NCBI RefSeq assembly: GCF_021502585.1
Contig: NZ_JAKFGM010000001.1
Coordinates: forward strand, 930,001 to 994,000
Length of the DNA stretch: 64,000 bases
Source of the DNA: Sphingomonas cremea
GTDB taxonomy: Bacteria > Pseudomonadota > Alphaproteobacteria > Sphingomonadales > Sphingomonadaceae
Direction: 5' to 3'
In this document: positions 47,591-55,702 of the stretch, one piece after another
Layout of the letters: each line of letters starts with the position of its first letter
How positions within the stretch are numbered: the stretch's first letter is position 1
Position numbers and translations under genes: made by a program
Notes under the pieces: model-generated
What the model was told of the DNA's origin: nothing
Database searches by the model: none
What the model saw: the letters and a program-made list of their open reading frames with translations, nothing else

Positions 47591-48079
47591 ATGACCGTGT
47601 TGTTGGGCATCATTCTAGCGCTTCAGAATATCAACCCGCAGCCAGCGCCGTCTTTACCGGGTTACGCTCAGGTCAGGACAATGCCAGTCCCAGTCGTGGC
47701 CGGTGACATCACCGACCGGCCTTATCGGGTCATCGCCGAAATTAAGACCAACGTCCGCAAGTGGACAATTTTTGAAAAAAACCCGTCTGAGCAGCACGTG
47801 TACAATGAACTTTGGGAACGTGCCCGCAAGCTTGGAGCTGATGCGGTGGTCAACGCGAAATATAGCGAGACGCTCTATGGTGGGCTGACGTGGGGGCGTC
47901 GTCATGCATCAGGTCAGGCAATCAAGTTTCTCAGTGATGATGAGATAGCGCGAATGAAAGTGGCAAGTGGTCAAACTTCGAAGGCCTCGCCACAGCCGCC
48001 GGTCGAGACTGTAACGCCAGCAAAACCTGCCGCGCCAAGCAAGAAGCGCTCGGCGGTCACGTGCGTCACCTGCAACTGA
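47591..48079 (+). CDS. Hypothetical secreted or periplasmic protein
   Basis: 162 aa. Not recognised with certainty. The N-terminus is hydrophobic (MTVLLGIILALQ) and could be a short signal or anchor. The body has YRVIAEIKTNVRK and LWERARKLGADAVVNAKYSE, a pattern reminiscent of heavy-metal-binding YbjQ-like or DUF-type proteins that end in GADAVV-NV. A flexible tail (KASPQPPVETVTPAKPAAPSKK) ends in CVTCN. ATG 47591 is chosen over GTG 47579 because a G-rich ribosome site precedes it. First gene inside the element. Confidence 0.75.
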   Translation: MTVLLGIILALQNINPQPAPSLPGYAQVRTMPVPVVAGDITDRPYRVIAEIKTNVRKWTIFEKNPSEQHVYNELWERARKLGADAVVNAKYSETLYGGLTWGRRHASGQAIKFLSDDEIARMKVASGQTSKASPQPPVETVTPAKPAAPSKKRSAVTCVTCN

Positions 48080-48082
48080 CAG

Positions 48083-48142
48083 CGCTTGGGCGGCCCGCAG
48101 CCGCTGCTTCATTCGACGCGCTGGAAGGACCGGTTCCGGCCC
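48083..48142 (+). repeat. About 62-bp imperfect direct repeat, copy 2
   Basis: Second copy of 47469-47532, starting 4 bp after the stop of the 162-aa gene. Differences are scattered substitutions and short indels. Confidence 0.8.
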
Positions 48143-48232
48143 ACGTGAGACGGGTGCGGGATGACCCGGCAAAACTGCCGGTGGTTGCCTTTATGCGTCA
48201 TGCCAGTAATTGTCCGCTCGAAGGGAGACGAG

Positions 48233-48922
48233 ATGGCCAGCGCCGCATTCGGGGTCGGAGCTTATACGCCATCAGAGGCAGCGAAACTGCTTCGTATGCA
48301 GCCTGCTACCCTTCGCCGCTGGCTCTACGGATATGATTTTGATCATGGCGACGGGCCGCGAGAAATGCCGCCGCTGTGGGAACCCCAATACGGTTGCGAT
48401 GATGATGGTCCCCTTCTCGGGTTCCGCGATCTGGTCGAGGCCCGAATTGTAAATGGGCTGAGGCGCTCCAGGATCGGACTTCCAACCATTCGCCTCTGCA
48501 TCGACCGTGCGAAGGAAATCTTGGGCGATCACCCGTTCTCCACCAAGGCATTTAAGACCGACGGTCGCCGCATTTTCCTAGATATCACCCAAGGGGTCGA
48601 GGAACCCCGGCTCATCGATCTCAAGGACAGGCAACACGTCTTCCGGGCGTTTGTCTTGCCGACCTTGTCAGGCTTCGAATTCGGGGACGCGGCGGTCGAG
48701 CGCTGGTGGCTCATTCCGAGCCGAAAAACCATCGTCATCGATCCGGAGCGATCATTCGGACAGCCCATCGTGGCCGACATAGGCCTCCTGACATCGAGGG
48801 TCGTACAGGACGTGAAGGCCGAGGGGTCGGTCGAACGCGTTGCGCGGCTCTATGAGACTTCGGGCCGCGCTATTCGTGATGCGCTAGAGTTCGAAGCTGG
48901 CGAATTGGCCGACGCCACTTGA
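48233..48922 (+). CDS. VapB45-like antitoxin (MerR-type HTH plus DUF433)
   Basis: 229 aa. The N-terminal helix-turn-helix (TPSEAAKLLRMQPATLRRWLYG, about 10-32) resembles MerR; the central and C-terminal part (LGFRDLVEARIVNGLRRSRIGLPTIRL and ARLYETSGRAIRDALEFE) resembles DUF433 antitoxins. ATG 48233 has GGGAG at about 6 bp. Its stop overlaps the start of the PIN-like gene (TTGA), the standard coupling of a toxin-antitoxin operon. Antitoxin role is inferred from family and coupling. Confidence 0.82.
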   Translation: MASAAFGVGAYTPSEAAKLLRMQPATLRRWLYGYDFDHGDGPREMPPLWEPQYGCDDDGPLLGFRDLVEARIVNGLRRSRIGLPTIRLCIDRAKEILGDHPFSTKAFKTDGRRIFLDITQGVEEPRLIDLKDRQHVFRAFVLPTLSGFEFGDAAVERWWLIPSRKTIVIDPERSFGQPIVADIGLLTSRVVQDVKAEGSVERVARLYETSGRAIRDALEFEAGELADAT

Positions 48923-49311
48923 AGGTCTTCATTGACCACAACCTACCCCCGGCGCTGGCCCGAGGATTAGGGGCGTTATTCGCCGGCGAGCATGAAGTTA
49001 CCTGCCATAAGGACAAATTCGGCACCACACACATCAAGGACGAGGAATGGATCCCGGCTCTCGGAGCGGAGGGAGATTGGGTTGTCCTATCGGGCGACCT
49101 GAACATTCCGAAAAAACGCCCGACGCGGGAGCTATTCTTACGGGCTGGTCTAGTCGGATTTTTCCCAAGAAAGGCCGTGATGGAGCTGCCCCTGAACCGA
49201 AAGGCATCCCGCGTCCTCTACGTTTGGCAGCAGATGGAAGAGCTTTCTCGCACGGTTCGCCCCGGCGCATTTGAACTTCAGATCAGGGGCGAGAAGTTCA
49301 GCACATTATAA
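48919..49311 (+). CDS. VapC45-like PIN-domain toxin
   Basis: 130 aa. Starts at TTG 48919 with MKVFIDHNLPPALARGLGALF (first acidic residue of the PIN-like site), then HIKDEEWIPALGAEGDWVVLSGD with further acidic residues. This is the layout of VapC45/DUF5615-type RNase toxins. No membrane part. Paired with the DUF433 antitoxin upstream; likely stabilises the element or blocks phage. Confidence 0.82.
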   Translation: MKVFIDHNLPPALARGLGALFAGEHEVTCHKDKFGTTHIKDEEWIPALGAEGDWVVLSGDLNIPKKRPTRELFLRAGLVGFFPRKAVMELPLNRKASRVLYVWQQMEELSRTVRPGAFELQIRGEKFSTL

Positions 49312-49343
49312 GCTGGCGAAAGCGGCTGCGCCGTCACCACGTC

Positions 49344-49943
49344 TTATCGTATGACCCAAGGATCGCTAGTGCGGCGGATGACCATTTCTGCCGGATAGGG
49401 CTGGCAGAGCAGCCGAGCATCGTCGGGTTGGCCATCCAGCCAATCGCTCCATGTCTCCGGCGCAAGGATCACTGGCATACGGTCATGGACGCTCTGCACA
49501 TGGGCGCACGCCTCGGTCATGATCATCGAGTAGGCCGGACCCCATTCGTCGGTGTCGCGCCAGATACCGGCGACGGCAAAAACCTCCTCGTTGGGCAGCG
49601 AAAACCATGTCCGGGTCTTGGCACCCTTCTCGCCTTCCGCCTCACAGAACTCGGTGACCGGGATCAGGCAGCGGCGGTCCTGAAAGCTGTACCGCCACAT
49701 GAAGCTGTCCAACTTATCGGTGCGGGCGTTGTTGACCGGCTTGGGCTTCAGCAGTTGCCCGCTCTTGCCCTTCAGCGCGAGCGGGAAGCCCCAAGCCATC
49801 TGGCGAACACGGCCCTCGGCAACCACGAGGCCGGGATAGCCGGGATAAACGCTCTCACCGGCATTGCCGGGCGGATCGGCCTGCGCTCGGAAAAGCTTTG
49901 CGATCTCGGCGGGACCTTTCGACAGTCGGTAGAGGTTGCACAT
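49344..49943 (-). CDS. SRAP-family protein (YedK/HMCES)
   Basis: 199 aa. After Met removal Cys2 (MCNLYRLSKG) becomes the nucleophile that crosslinks to abasic sites in single-stranded DNA. KPVNNARTDKL (Asn), CLIPVTEFCE (Glu) and VQSVHDRMPVIL (His) supply the remaining active-site residues. Protects replication forks; SRAP genes are frequent on mobile elements. Transcribed against the surrounding cargo genes. Confidence 0.93.
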   Translation of the reverse strand: MCNLYRLSKGPAEIAKLFRAQADPPGNAGESVYPGYPGLVVAEGRVRQMAWGFPLALKGKSGQLLKPKPVNNARTDKLDSFMWRYSFQDRRCLIPVTEFCEAEGEKGAKTRTWFSLPNEEVFAVAGIWRDTDEWGPAYSMIMTEACAHVQSVHDRMPVILAPETWSDWLDGQPDDARLLCQPYPAEMVIRRTSDPWVIR

Positions 49944-50049
49944 TTCTTGAGCATAGCTGCCCTAATGACCACTTTCGACCCAAAGATGCCGTCTGGGAAG
50001 GCGGTGTTATCGATCATGCCAAGTCATTTTGACATCATCGCATAGTTGA

Positions 50050-50988
50050 GTGACAAACGCGCCCATGGGGTGGAGCGCTCGCGAAGTTGCTGTTGCTGCG
50101 GGCATCGTTTTTGCCGCTGCCGTGCCAATTGGCGGCGCGATCATGATGGTCAACTATGCCAACCGCGAACAAATCTCAGCTGAATTGGAGGCCAGCGGCA
50201 ACGCCAATTCCTATTCTAATCGCGCTAACATGGCCAAAGAAGATCGATGTCTCCCATTGGCGACGTCGGCAAGAGCTGAATGCGAGGCCAAGGAAGACGA
50301 CGCCGCCCGCCAGGCAAGGCATGACGAATATGACCTTGCGGCCCAAAGAGCGACCGCAATCTGGACGCGCTACATGGGCTTCGCCGCGATCTTCGGCACC
50401 GCCTTCGGCATGCTTGGAATTGTTCTGGTCTTGGCCACCTTCCGAGCGAACAAGCGAAGCGCCGACGCGGCTCAGGATGCCAACCGACCATGGCTTCACC
50501 TTGATATCAAACCGGGAGCGCTCACGATTTCGGCTGACCAAGTCACGGTGAATTTTAGCCTCACAGCCACAAACTCTGGGAAATCGCCAGCTGTGCACGT
50601 TGTGGCATTTTCGAGATTGCTCATACTCAGCGAAGACGAAGACTTTCCTATTTACATCGCCCGCGATACCGCGCTGGCCGTTTTCAAGCATTGGGAGGGC
50701 GGCATGGTTGAGTTTGGCCGCACCGTTTTTCCGGATAAGCCCGAGTCCTTAGATAGCACCGCCTTTAGCGAAAATGGGGCCGTAGCGGCGGCCAGAGGTC
50801 ACGCCAAGCCGCCAAACCTCTATCTTGTAGTCGGGCTTAGATACCGCTTTTTGGGCCAGCAACGATGCACCGTCGAAGCCCATTCGCTGGCGCTGCTCGA
50901 CAAAGAACTTCGAGACCTGAAGACGCAAGCGAACTTAAACGAGCGCGCCTACATTTTGGTTGATCACCCAAACACTTACATTACCTAA
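50050..50988 (+). CDS. Hypothetical membrane protein with extracytoplasmic beta domain
   Basis: 312 aa. Two membrane helices (about 10-33 and 115-140) enclose an acidic, lysine-poor loop; after the second comes ANRPWLHLDIKPGALTISADQVTVNFSLTATNSGKSPAVHV, an Ig-like beta-rich pattern common in uncharacterised genomic-island proteins. No enzyme motif. Start GTG 50050 or ATG 50065. Confidence 0.75.
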   Translation: MTNAPMGWSAREVAVAAGIVFAAAVPIGGAIMMVNYANREQISAELEASGNANSYSNRANMAKEDRCLPLATSARAECEAKEDDAARQARHDEYDLAAQRATAIWTRYMGFAAIFGTAFGMLGIVLVLATFRANKRSADAAQDANRPWLHLDIKPGALTISADQVTVNFSLTATNSGKSPAVHVVAFSRLLILSEDEDFPIYIARDTALAVFKHWEGGMVEFGRTVFPDKPESLDSTAFSENGAVAAARGHAKPPNLYLVVGLRYRFLGQQRCTVEAHSLALLDKELRDLKTQANLNERAYILVDHPNTYIT

Positions 50989-51076
50989 TATTATCGGCGC
51001 GGGGCGCAATCGCCATTGATGAAGCGTCAGCTTGACACCCATTCCTGCCATTACGGCGCTGGCTGCTTTCGACCCA

Positions 51077-51104
51077 TTGCAGACCTTAGCTCTTCTGTTA
51101 GGCT
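51077..51104 (+). promoter_or_regulatory. Candidate promoter of the 51153-51784 gene pair
   Basis: TTGCAG (51077-51082), 16-bp spacer, TAGGCT (51099-51104), followed by GGGGGGCGGC before ATG codons, as upstream of 47591. Confidence 0.5.
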
Positions 51105-51152
51105 CACCTCCGTCGCTGGGGGGCGGCAACATGCACTTCCATCCGCCGGGAG

Positions 51153-51374
51153 ATGCGCAGCATGGACAGTCGACGACACAAGCTCGCCCTTTGGGCCATC
51201 CTCGGAGCGGTCGCGCTGGCTGCGGTATGGGTCGTATGGCCGGGTGTCATGGCTTGGCGCACGCGTTCCGAGGTCTACACCGCCGCCATGCGTCAGTGCT
51301 TGGCTTGGCAGAAAGAGGGAGGCGTCCCCGCAGATCAGGCGCGGCTAAGCTGCAATGGGCAGGTTCGGCCATGA
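51153..51374 (+). CDS. Small membrane-anchored hypothetical protein
   Basis: 73 aa (70 if ATG 51162, which has the better-spaced GGGAG site, is used). One membrane helix (LALWAILGAVALAAVWVVWPGV), then a short soluble tail with two cysteines. Overlaps the next gene by four bases (ATGA). Function unknown. Confidence 0.7.
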   Translation: MRSMDSRRHKLALWAILGAVALAAVWVVWPGVMAWRTRSEVYTAAMRQCLAWQKEGGVPADQARLSCNGQVRP

Positions 51375-51784
51375 CACGAGGGGAGATAGCCGGTTCAATC
51401 TTCTGGATAGGCCTGCTCTTCGGTGTCCCTGGTTACTACTACTATGCGCGCCATACTCCGACCGCCATTGCCAAAGCCAACGCGCAGCGTGCGGAGCAAG
51501 ACAGGGTGACCGGTCAGATTTTCGCGCAGGTCCAGTGTGCCGACAACATCAAACGCCGCGACGATGGCAAGATGCCAGCGGAGACTGTCGCCAAGGCGAT
51601 AATCGCAAAGTGCGGCCCTTTTACGCCCTTCAACGCATCGGCTGTTTGCCACGACACGAAGTGCATGCAATCGTTGCAACAGACAAGCTTGAAAGTGCAG
51701 ATCGGGGACGTTCTAGAGGAGCGCTATGAGCGGGCGCAGGCACGGGCCGACGATGCCAAGGCCGCCTTAGAGCGGGCGCATTAA
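51371..51784 (+). CDS. Hypothetical membrane-anchored protein
   Basis: 137 aa. One N-terminal helix (IFWIGLLFGVPGYYYYA) and a charged tail with four cysteines (VQCADN, AKCGPF, VCHDTKCMQ), ending in a helical ERAQARADDAKAALERAH. No family recognised. Translationally coupled to 51153; its stop overlaps the convergent small-terminase stop by four bases. Confidence 0.75.
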   Translation: MTRGEIAGSIFWIGLLFGVPGYYYYARHTPTAIAKANAQRAEQDRVTGQIFAQVQCADNIKRRDDGKMPAETVAKAIIAKCGPFTPFNASAVCHDTKCMQSLQQTSLKVQIGDVLEERYERAQARADDAKAALERAH

Positions 51785-52269
51785 CTGAAGAACCGGCTGG
51801 CAGGGTCGGAGCCATGTCCGCCATGCCCGTCCACCCGCGACCGGGAGGCAGGCGTCAGGCCAAGCTCGACGGCGTAGCGGATCGTGTCGGCCTTGGCTCG
51901 ACGGGCCACACCGACAAGCGGGTTTTGAACGATGTTGCCGTTCGTGGTCTTGATCATCCTGCCACTGGTTGTCGGGTCATTCGCCGCCATCTGGGCGATC
52001 AGCTTCTCGGTCGAAACCCAAAGCGCGAAGCTGGCGGAGTAGGCCGAGAGGACCGCTAGATCGAGGTCGCTCACGACCCCCATTCTTACGAGCTGCTCAC
52101 CGGCCCTGCGATACTCGCCCAGCGCCACGGGATCCTCGACAACAAAGTCAGGCGGATCAGGAAGGGCAGGATCGGGTTGCGGCTCATGCGGGTTTAGCCG
52201 CTGCTTGCGGGCGGTGCCGGTCACCAGTTTGAGGTGGGTGGGTTTCGGCCTTCGACCTCGTTGAGCCAT
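51781..52269 (-). CDS. Phage terminase small subunit, P27 family
   Basis: 162 aa. MAQRGRRPKPTHLKLVTGTARKQRLNPHEPQPDPALPDPP is the P27 entry; LVRMGVVSDLDLAVLSAYSASFALW the core helix pair. Recognises packaging sites and normally works with a large terminase, which this element does not encode. This is the pattern of satellites that redirect helper-phage packaging. Last gene of the right-arm operon. Confidence 0.93.
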   Translation of the reverse strand: MAQRGRRPKPTHLKLVTGTARKQRLNPHEPQPDPALPDPPDFVVEDPVALGEYRRAGEQLVRMGVVSDLDLAVLSAYSASFALWVSTEKLIAQMAANDPTTSGRMIKTTNGNIVQNPLVGVARRAKADTIRYAVELGLTPASRSRVDGHGGHGSDPASRFFS

Positions 52270-52376
52270 CGCTTGATCTTCCTTTTGACCCCGTGTTCGA
52301 TTTCAGGCTTTGGGCGGCAGGGGGGTGGGGCGCGGTCGGGGGGATTACCCCCGTTTTTCTTCCAGCGGCCCCCGGC

Positions 52377-52643
52377 CTATGCCGCGATCCTGCCGCCCGG
52401 AGGCGGGTCATCGTCGACCGGGCCAACCGGATTTTCGACGCGATGCGTTAGGCGAATGCCGTCGCCGATGTAGGTCGTCCTAGTACCGGTCGCGTAAAGC
52501 CTCTCGGCAGCGATCCGGGCGAGGATCCGGGTGTGGCACCCGACGGCGTCGGCCATCTCCTTGAGACCCGGCTGTGTCGCGAAGTGCGCCGCGAGGAAAG
52601 TGACGGTCTCATGCCGCGGATCGAATTCAAGATAATGGCTCAT
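52377..52643 (-). CDS. Small hypothetical protein, phage-like
   Basis: 88 aa from ATG 52643 (MSHYLEF), overlapping the upstream stop. ADAVGCHTRILARIAAERLYATGTR suggests a helix-turn-helix-like middle; the C-terminus is proline-rich. A gap of 107 bp follows before the small terminase. Function unknown. Confidence 0.7.
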   Translation of the reverse strand: MSHYLEFDPRHETVTFLAAHFATQPGLKEMADAVGCHTRILARIAAERLYATGTRTTYIGDGIRLTHRVENPVGPVDDDPPPGGRIAA

Positions 52644-53029
52644 GGCCTTGCGTCCCTCCCGTCTTTTCCTCGGCGAACCGCCAGCGTCCAACCATCATGG
52701 TCCTCGCCGGGCTTTCCATTGGTCGGTCCGTTACAGTGCCAGGCGGAGCCGTGGAACGTGACCAGATTGCCTTTGGAATAGTGGGTGCCCGGCTGCCAGA
52801 CCCCGACATATTTGACCGTGCCTTCAGCTTGACGGCGCTCAAGGTCGGCAACTCGTTCGGCCAGCGCCCGGGCCATCGCCACGCCACAGCCTCGCGCCTC
52901 AGCGGCCATTCGCATGGCCGGTGTGGATCGTTCGTAGCTCGGCAGGGCCTTCGTCTCGACCACTGCCCGCCGACCGGCAGCAGCGACCTGTACCCAGAGC
53001 GCTTCGCCGTTTCCCGACCGCCGCTCCAT
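52640..53029 (-). CDS. Hypothetical phage-like protein with carbohydrate-binding-type C-terminus
   Basis: 129 aa. The last 60 residues (VKYVGVWQPGTHYSKGNLVTFHGSAWHC ... GWTLAVRRGKDGRD) have the W/Y spacing of CBM5/12-like modules found at the ends of phage head or tail proteins. The N-terminal half has a coiled-coil (ALAERVADLERRQ). Its ATG overlaps the capsid stop (TGATG). May decorate the particle. Confidence 0.72.
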   Translation of the reverse strand: MERRSGNGEALWVQVAAAGRRAVVETKALPSYERSTPAMRMAAEARGCGVAMARALAERVADLERRQAEGTVKYVGVWQPGTHYSKGNLVTFHGSAWHCNGPTNGKPGEDHDGWTLAVRRGKDGRDARP

Positions 53030-54081
53030 CAGCTCACACCGGCTATATCAAGCCAATCGGACGAGCCACCCTGCAGCATAGCAACGCCACCGGGCCTCGC
53101 TTTCGCCCATGCGAAATGGCCAATGGCGCGGAAGCCAACCGAGTTGGCCATCCATAGGCTCGTCAGGTTCGCGGCAGTTGGCGTTACCGCGTCATTGGTC
53201 GGCTCCGTGTCCATTTCCAGCGTGCCCTCCCGACCCGTTTCCAGCAGGATTTGCTCATCAAATGCGGCCATGATGCCGCCCGGGTCGACGAGGATGACAT
53301 GCTCCATCGGGGCGCTGCGCGACACGAGAGTTGGAAGCCCAATCGTTTCACCGCCTCTCGCTCCCAAATCGGGGAAGTCGCCAGTTGCGGCGAGCTTCAC
53401 GGCAACGGAAGGTGGCATGATGAGAAAGGCGCCCAGTAGGTCTCCATCGAAGCCTTCGACCAGTGCGGCCAGATCAGCCGCAGGGTCACTTGTGGCCGCA
53501 ATCGCACTGACGCCGTTGGTGATCGACGGCGGCGTAACTCCAACTACTCCACTGTTCGTTGGATCGAGAAAGTCACGGTCCAGGGTATCCACGACGGCCC
53601 TGCTCAGATCGCTGAATAGTTGAGCCTCAATTCCGGGCGCTGCCTCCAGCGATGCCTCGGTTGCGACCGTTATTGCCCCGATTTTGTGCGGAAGCAGACC
53701 TGCATTGTCGAATGTCGCCTTATGAACCGGGATCGGCGTGCCCTCTCGGACCCAAGTGGAAATTGTTCCGCCCGTCAAAATTGATCTCACCCGCCAGCCA
53801 GTGCGGCGAACGCCTCGGAGCTTGAAGAGAATTGCGCCCTCGCGCACGGATTGGAAAAGCTCGCGGTCGAGCAGGCCGCTTGTTGAGGTGCTATCGAGGT
53901 CATTGACGATGCTCGACCCCTCGGCGGCTTTGGTGATGACAGTCGGGGCACCGGTTTCGCCCCAGCGTTCAACCGCCCATGAACGTGCTGCGGGGTGCGT
54001 ATTGCCAGTCATTGAAAAGGCGATTGCGGACTTAATCGTGTCGTGACGCCTATCCCGCAATGTAACTACTCGGTCTGCCAT
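53029..54081 (-). CDS. Phage major capsid protein, HK97 fold
   Basis: 350 aa from ATG 54081. STSGLLDRELFQSVREGAILFKL, VREGTPIPVHKATFDNAGLLPHKIGAITVATEASLEAAP and the C-terminal LTSLWMANSVGFRAIGHFAWAKARPGGVAM are hallmarks of HK97-type shells. The protein lacks a long N-terminal scaffold (delta) domain, matching the absence of a prohead protease. The frame runs to 54171, but the extra 30 residues are arginine-rich. The best single marker that the element builds or alters capsids. Confidence 0.92.
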   Translation of the reverse strand: MADRVVTLRDRRHDTIKSAIAFSMTGNTHPAARSWAVERWGETGAPTVITKAAEGSSIVNDLDSTSTSGLLDRELFQSVREGAILFKLRGVRRTGWRVRSILTGGTISTWVREGTPIPVHKATFDNAGLLPHKIGAITVATEASLEAAPGIEAQLFSDLSRAVVDTLDRDFLDPTNSGVVGVTPPSITNGVSAIAATSDPAADLAALVEGFDGDLLGAFLIMPPSVAVKLAATGDFPDLGARGGETIGLPTLVSRSAPMEHVILVDPGGIMAAFDEQILLETGREGTLEMDTEPTNDAVTPTAANLTSLWMANSVGFRAIGHFAWAKARPGGVAMLQGGSSDWLDIAGVS

Positions 54082-54176
54082 TTCCCGCCTCTCGGTTTGT
54101 CGAAACGAGTTTCGGCGAAGCAGGCGAGCCTTGCGATGTTGGGAAGGGCAGTTGCGGGCAGCTCCGGGCATCGAAT

Positions 54177-54476
54177 TTAGCCGAGCGCCGCAGCGATTGC
54201 TGCAAGCTCATACATGGCGCGCCCGTTGCGCTTTACGAATGCCGGTGTTCTAGGATCGAGCGCATAGCGCCAGTTGCGGAGAGTTTTCGCCTCGATGCCA
54301 AGCAGCGTTGCAGCAGCATCCTCGCGCACTCGATTATCCCAGGAGATTGGGTAGCCATTGGCTCGACAGGCAGCGCGAAGCTGGTCGAGCGGAACGACTT
54401 CGGGCAAGTAGCCAGCGCCGTGGCAATGCGGGCAGATCGTCCTACCGCTCCCGGCAACCATTCCCTGACGGTTCAT
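54177..54476 (-). CDS. Zinc-ribbon/helix-turn-helix protein
   Basis: 99 aa. A CPHCHGAGYLP half zinc ribbon and, later, AAATLLGIEAKTLRNWRYALDP, a MerR-like helix-turn-helix. Likely a small DNA-binding regulator of the element. Overlaps the upstream gene by four bases. Confidence 0.78.
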   Translation of the reverse strand: MNRQGMVAGSGRTICPHCHGAGYLPEVVPLDQLRAACRANGYPISWDNRVREDAAATLLGIEAKTLRNWRYALDPRTPAFVKRNGRAMYELAAIAAALG

Positions 54477-54691
54477 TTGGTGTCGGCCTCAGGCTTCGCT
54501 GGCAGGCGTTCCGCCAGCGCGATCTGCAGACCCTCGACGGTCCCGAGCAGGCGGCGATCGCCCAGCGGACGGAGCAGCCCTTCCAACTCACTCGCTATAC
54601 GCGAGGCGGCGAGGATGCGCGCAGACTGAGCATCGGTGATGCGCTGCATGATGGACCTGACCCGCGCCGTAACTTCGCCGGGATCGTTCAT
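54473..54691 (-). CDS. Small hypothetical helical protein
   Basis: 72 aa, almost fully helical (VRSIMQRITDAQSARILAASRIASELEGLL). No family recognised. Both ends overlap neighbouring genes by four bases, supporting that it is real. Confidence 0.72.
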   Translation of the reverse strand: MNDPGEVTARVRSIMQRITDAQSARILAASRIASELEGLLRPLGDRRLLGTVEGLQIALAERLPAKPEADTK

Positions 54692-55380
54692 TGCCCCGCC
54701 TCGCTCTTCGCAGCGGCCAGCCGCTCCTGCTCAGCCCAAAACCTGATCGGGTCTGCCTGACATTGGGCCTGCTCGACCGCTGATAGGTGCGCGGCCTGAC
54801 TGGCTGCGCCATCGTTGAAGTTGCTGTCGTTCGAGGATTTATCGCGACGGTCCGCCTTGGCACTTTTTCTGCCGAGCAATTCCGCGAAACCCTCCGCGAC
54901 CGCCGCGAATTCCTCGGCTGACAACGGTGATGGTTCGGAAGCGACGAGCGGGCTTTCAAAGCCCAAGCGCGGAGCGTCACTTCTTTTTTCTTTCTTTATT
55001 CCTTCTTTATTCGGCGGACATGGTGGCCGGGGTTTAGTGTTCCATTTGGCCGGGGTGGCCGGACGCTGTGTCCGGGGTTTAGTGCTACCAACCCCGGACA
55101 CTGTGACCGGGGTCAGAGTGATGGAATATGCACTCACCTTTCCGATGCTTTCGGTGATTTGGATCAGCCCGGACTGTCTCAACTTGATCAAGGCTCGTCG
55201 CACCGAGCGCTCGCTCATTCCCGTTTCTTGAGCCAGCGTCGATTGAGACGGCCAGCCAATCGGGTTTTCCGCCTGATGGAAGCGCAGCACCAAGAGAACG
55301 AGGCGTTCTGAGGCCGATAGACCCGCTCTAGCCGCCATGACGCAGATGGCCCGGCACTCGCTCCAATTGCCACTAGCCAT
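54688..55380 (-). CDS. Winged-helix DNA-binding protein (replication-initiator-like)
   Basis: 230 aa from ATG 55380. The N-terminal winged helix (SASERLVLLVLRFHQAENPIGWPSQSTLAQETGMSERSVRRALIKLRQSGLI, about 20-70) resembles the HTH_36 domain of phage replication proteins. The middle is basic and disordered, the C-terminus acidic and helical. No helicase or primase motif. Candidate origin-binding protein of the element. Overlaps the HNH-like gene by 8 bp. Confidence 0.78.
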   Translation of the reverse strand: MASGNWSECRAICVMAARAGLSASERLVLLVLRFHQAENPIGWPSQSTLAQETGMSERSVRRALIKLRQSGLIQITESIGKVSAYSITLTPVTVSGVGSTKPRTQRPATPAKWNTKPRPPCPPNKEGIKKEKRSDAPRLGFESPLVASEPSPLSAEEFAAVAEGFAELLGRKSAKADRRDKSSNDSNFNDGAASQAAHLSAVEQAQCQADPIRFWAEQERLAAAKSEAGQ

Positions 55381-55702
55381 CACGACCGCGCTGCCGATGG
55401 ACGGCGACATGATGTGCCCTGCAGAGCCAGACCACTGCCATCGGCTGGTCGTAATCAGGATGATGACCGTCAACATGCCTGGTCGTGCCGCAGACCGCGC
55501 AGGGCTGGCGCTCGATCAGCCCGCGCCGAAGTGCGGATTTCAGGGCAACGTGCGCCCAGACGGCCTTGGGGTTCGCTGCCTTCCATTTCGCCTGAGGCGA
55601 AAGCTTCGGCGGTTGAGAGCCGGTCGGCTTCGGCGTAGAGATCTTCGAAGAGCCTGCCAGCTTCGAAGCCCTCGCGCCCTCCTCGGCGCGGGGGTTTTCC
55701 AT
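55373..55702 (-). CDS. HNH-like zinc-finger protein
   Basis: 109 aa. A basic N-terminus is followed by CAVCG, DGHHPDYDQP and VVWLCRAHH, i.e. Cys/Cys-His-His/Cys-His spacing as in small phage HNH-like proteins. Whether it cuts DNA is uncertain. The start ATG overlaps the alpA stop. Confidence 0.75.
   Translation of the reverse strand: MENPRAEEGARASKLAGSSKISTPKPTGSQPPKLSPQAKWKAANPKAVWAHVALKSALRRGLIERQPCAVCGTTRHVDGHHPDYDQPMAVVWLCRAHHVAVHRQRGRDG

Noticed and set aside
51032-51370. Upstream part of the 250-aa frame before MTRGEIAG, including ATG 51131 after the G-run
   Set aside because: Low-complexity G/R/A shadow overlapping the better small membrane gene at 51153; the real start is the coupled ATG 51371.
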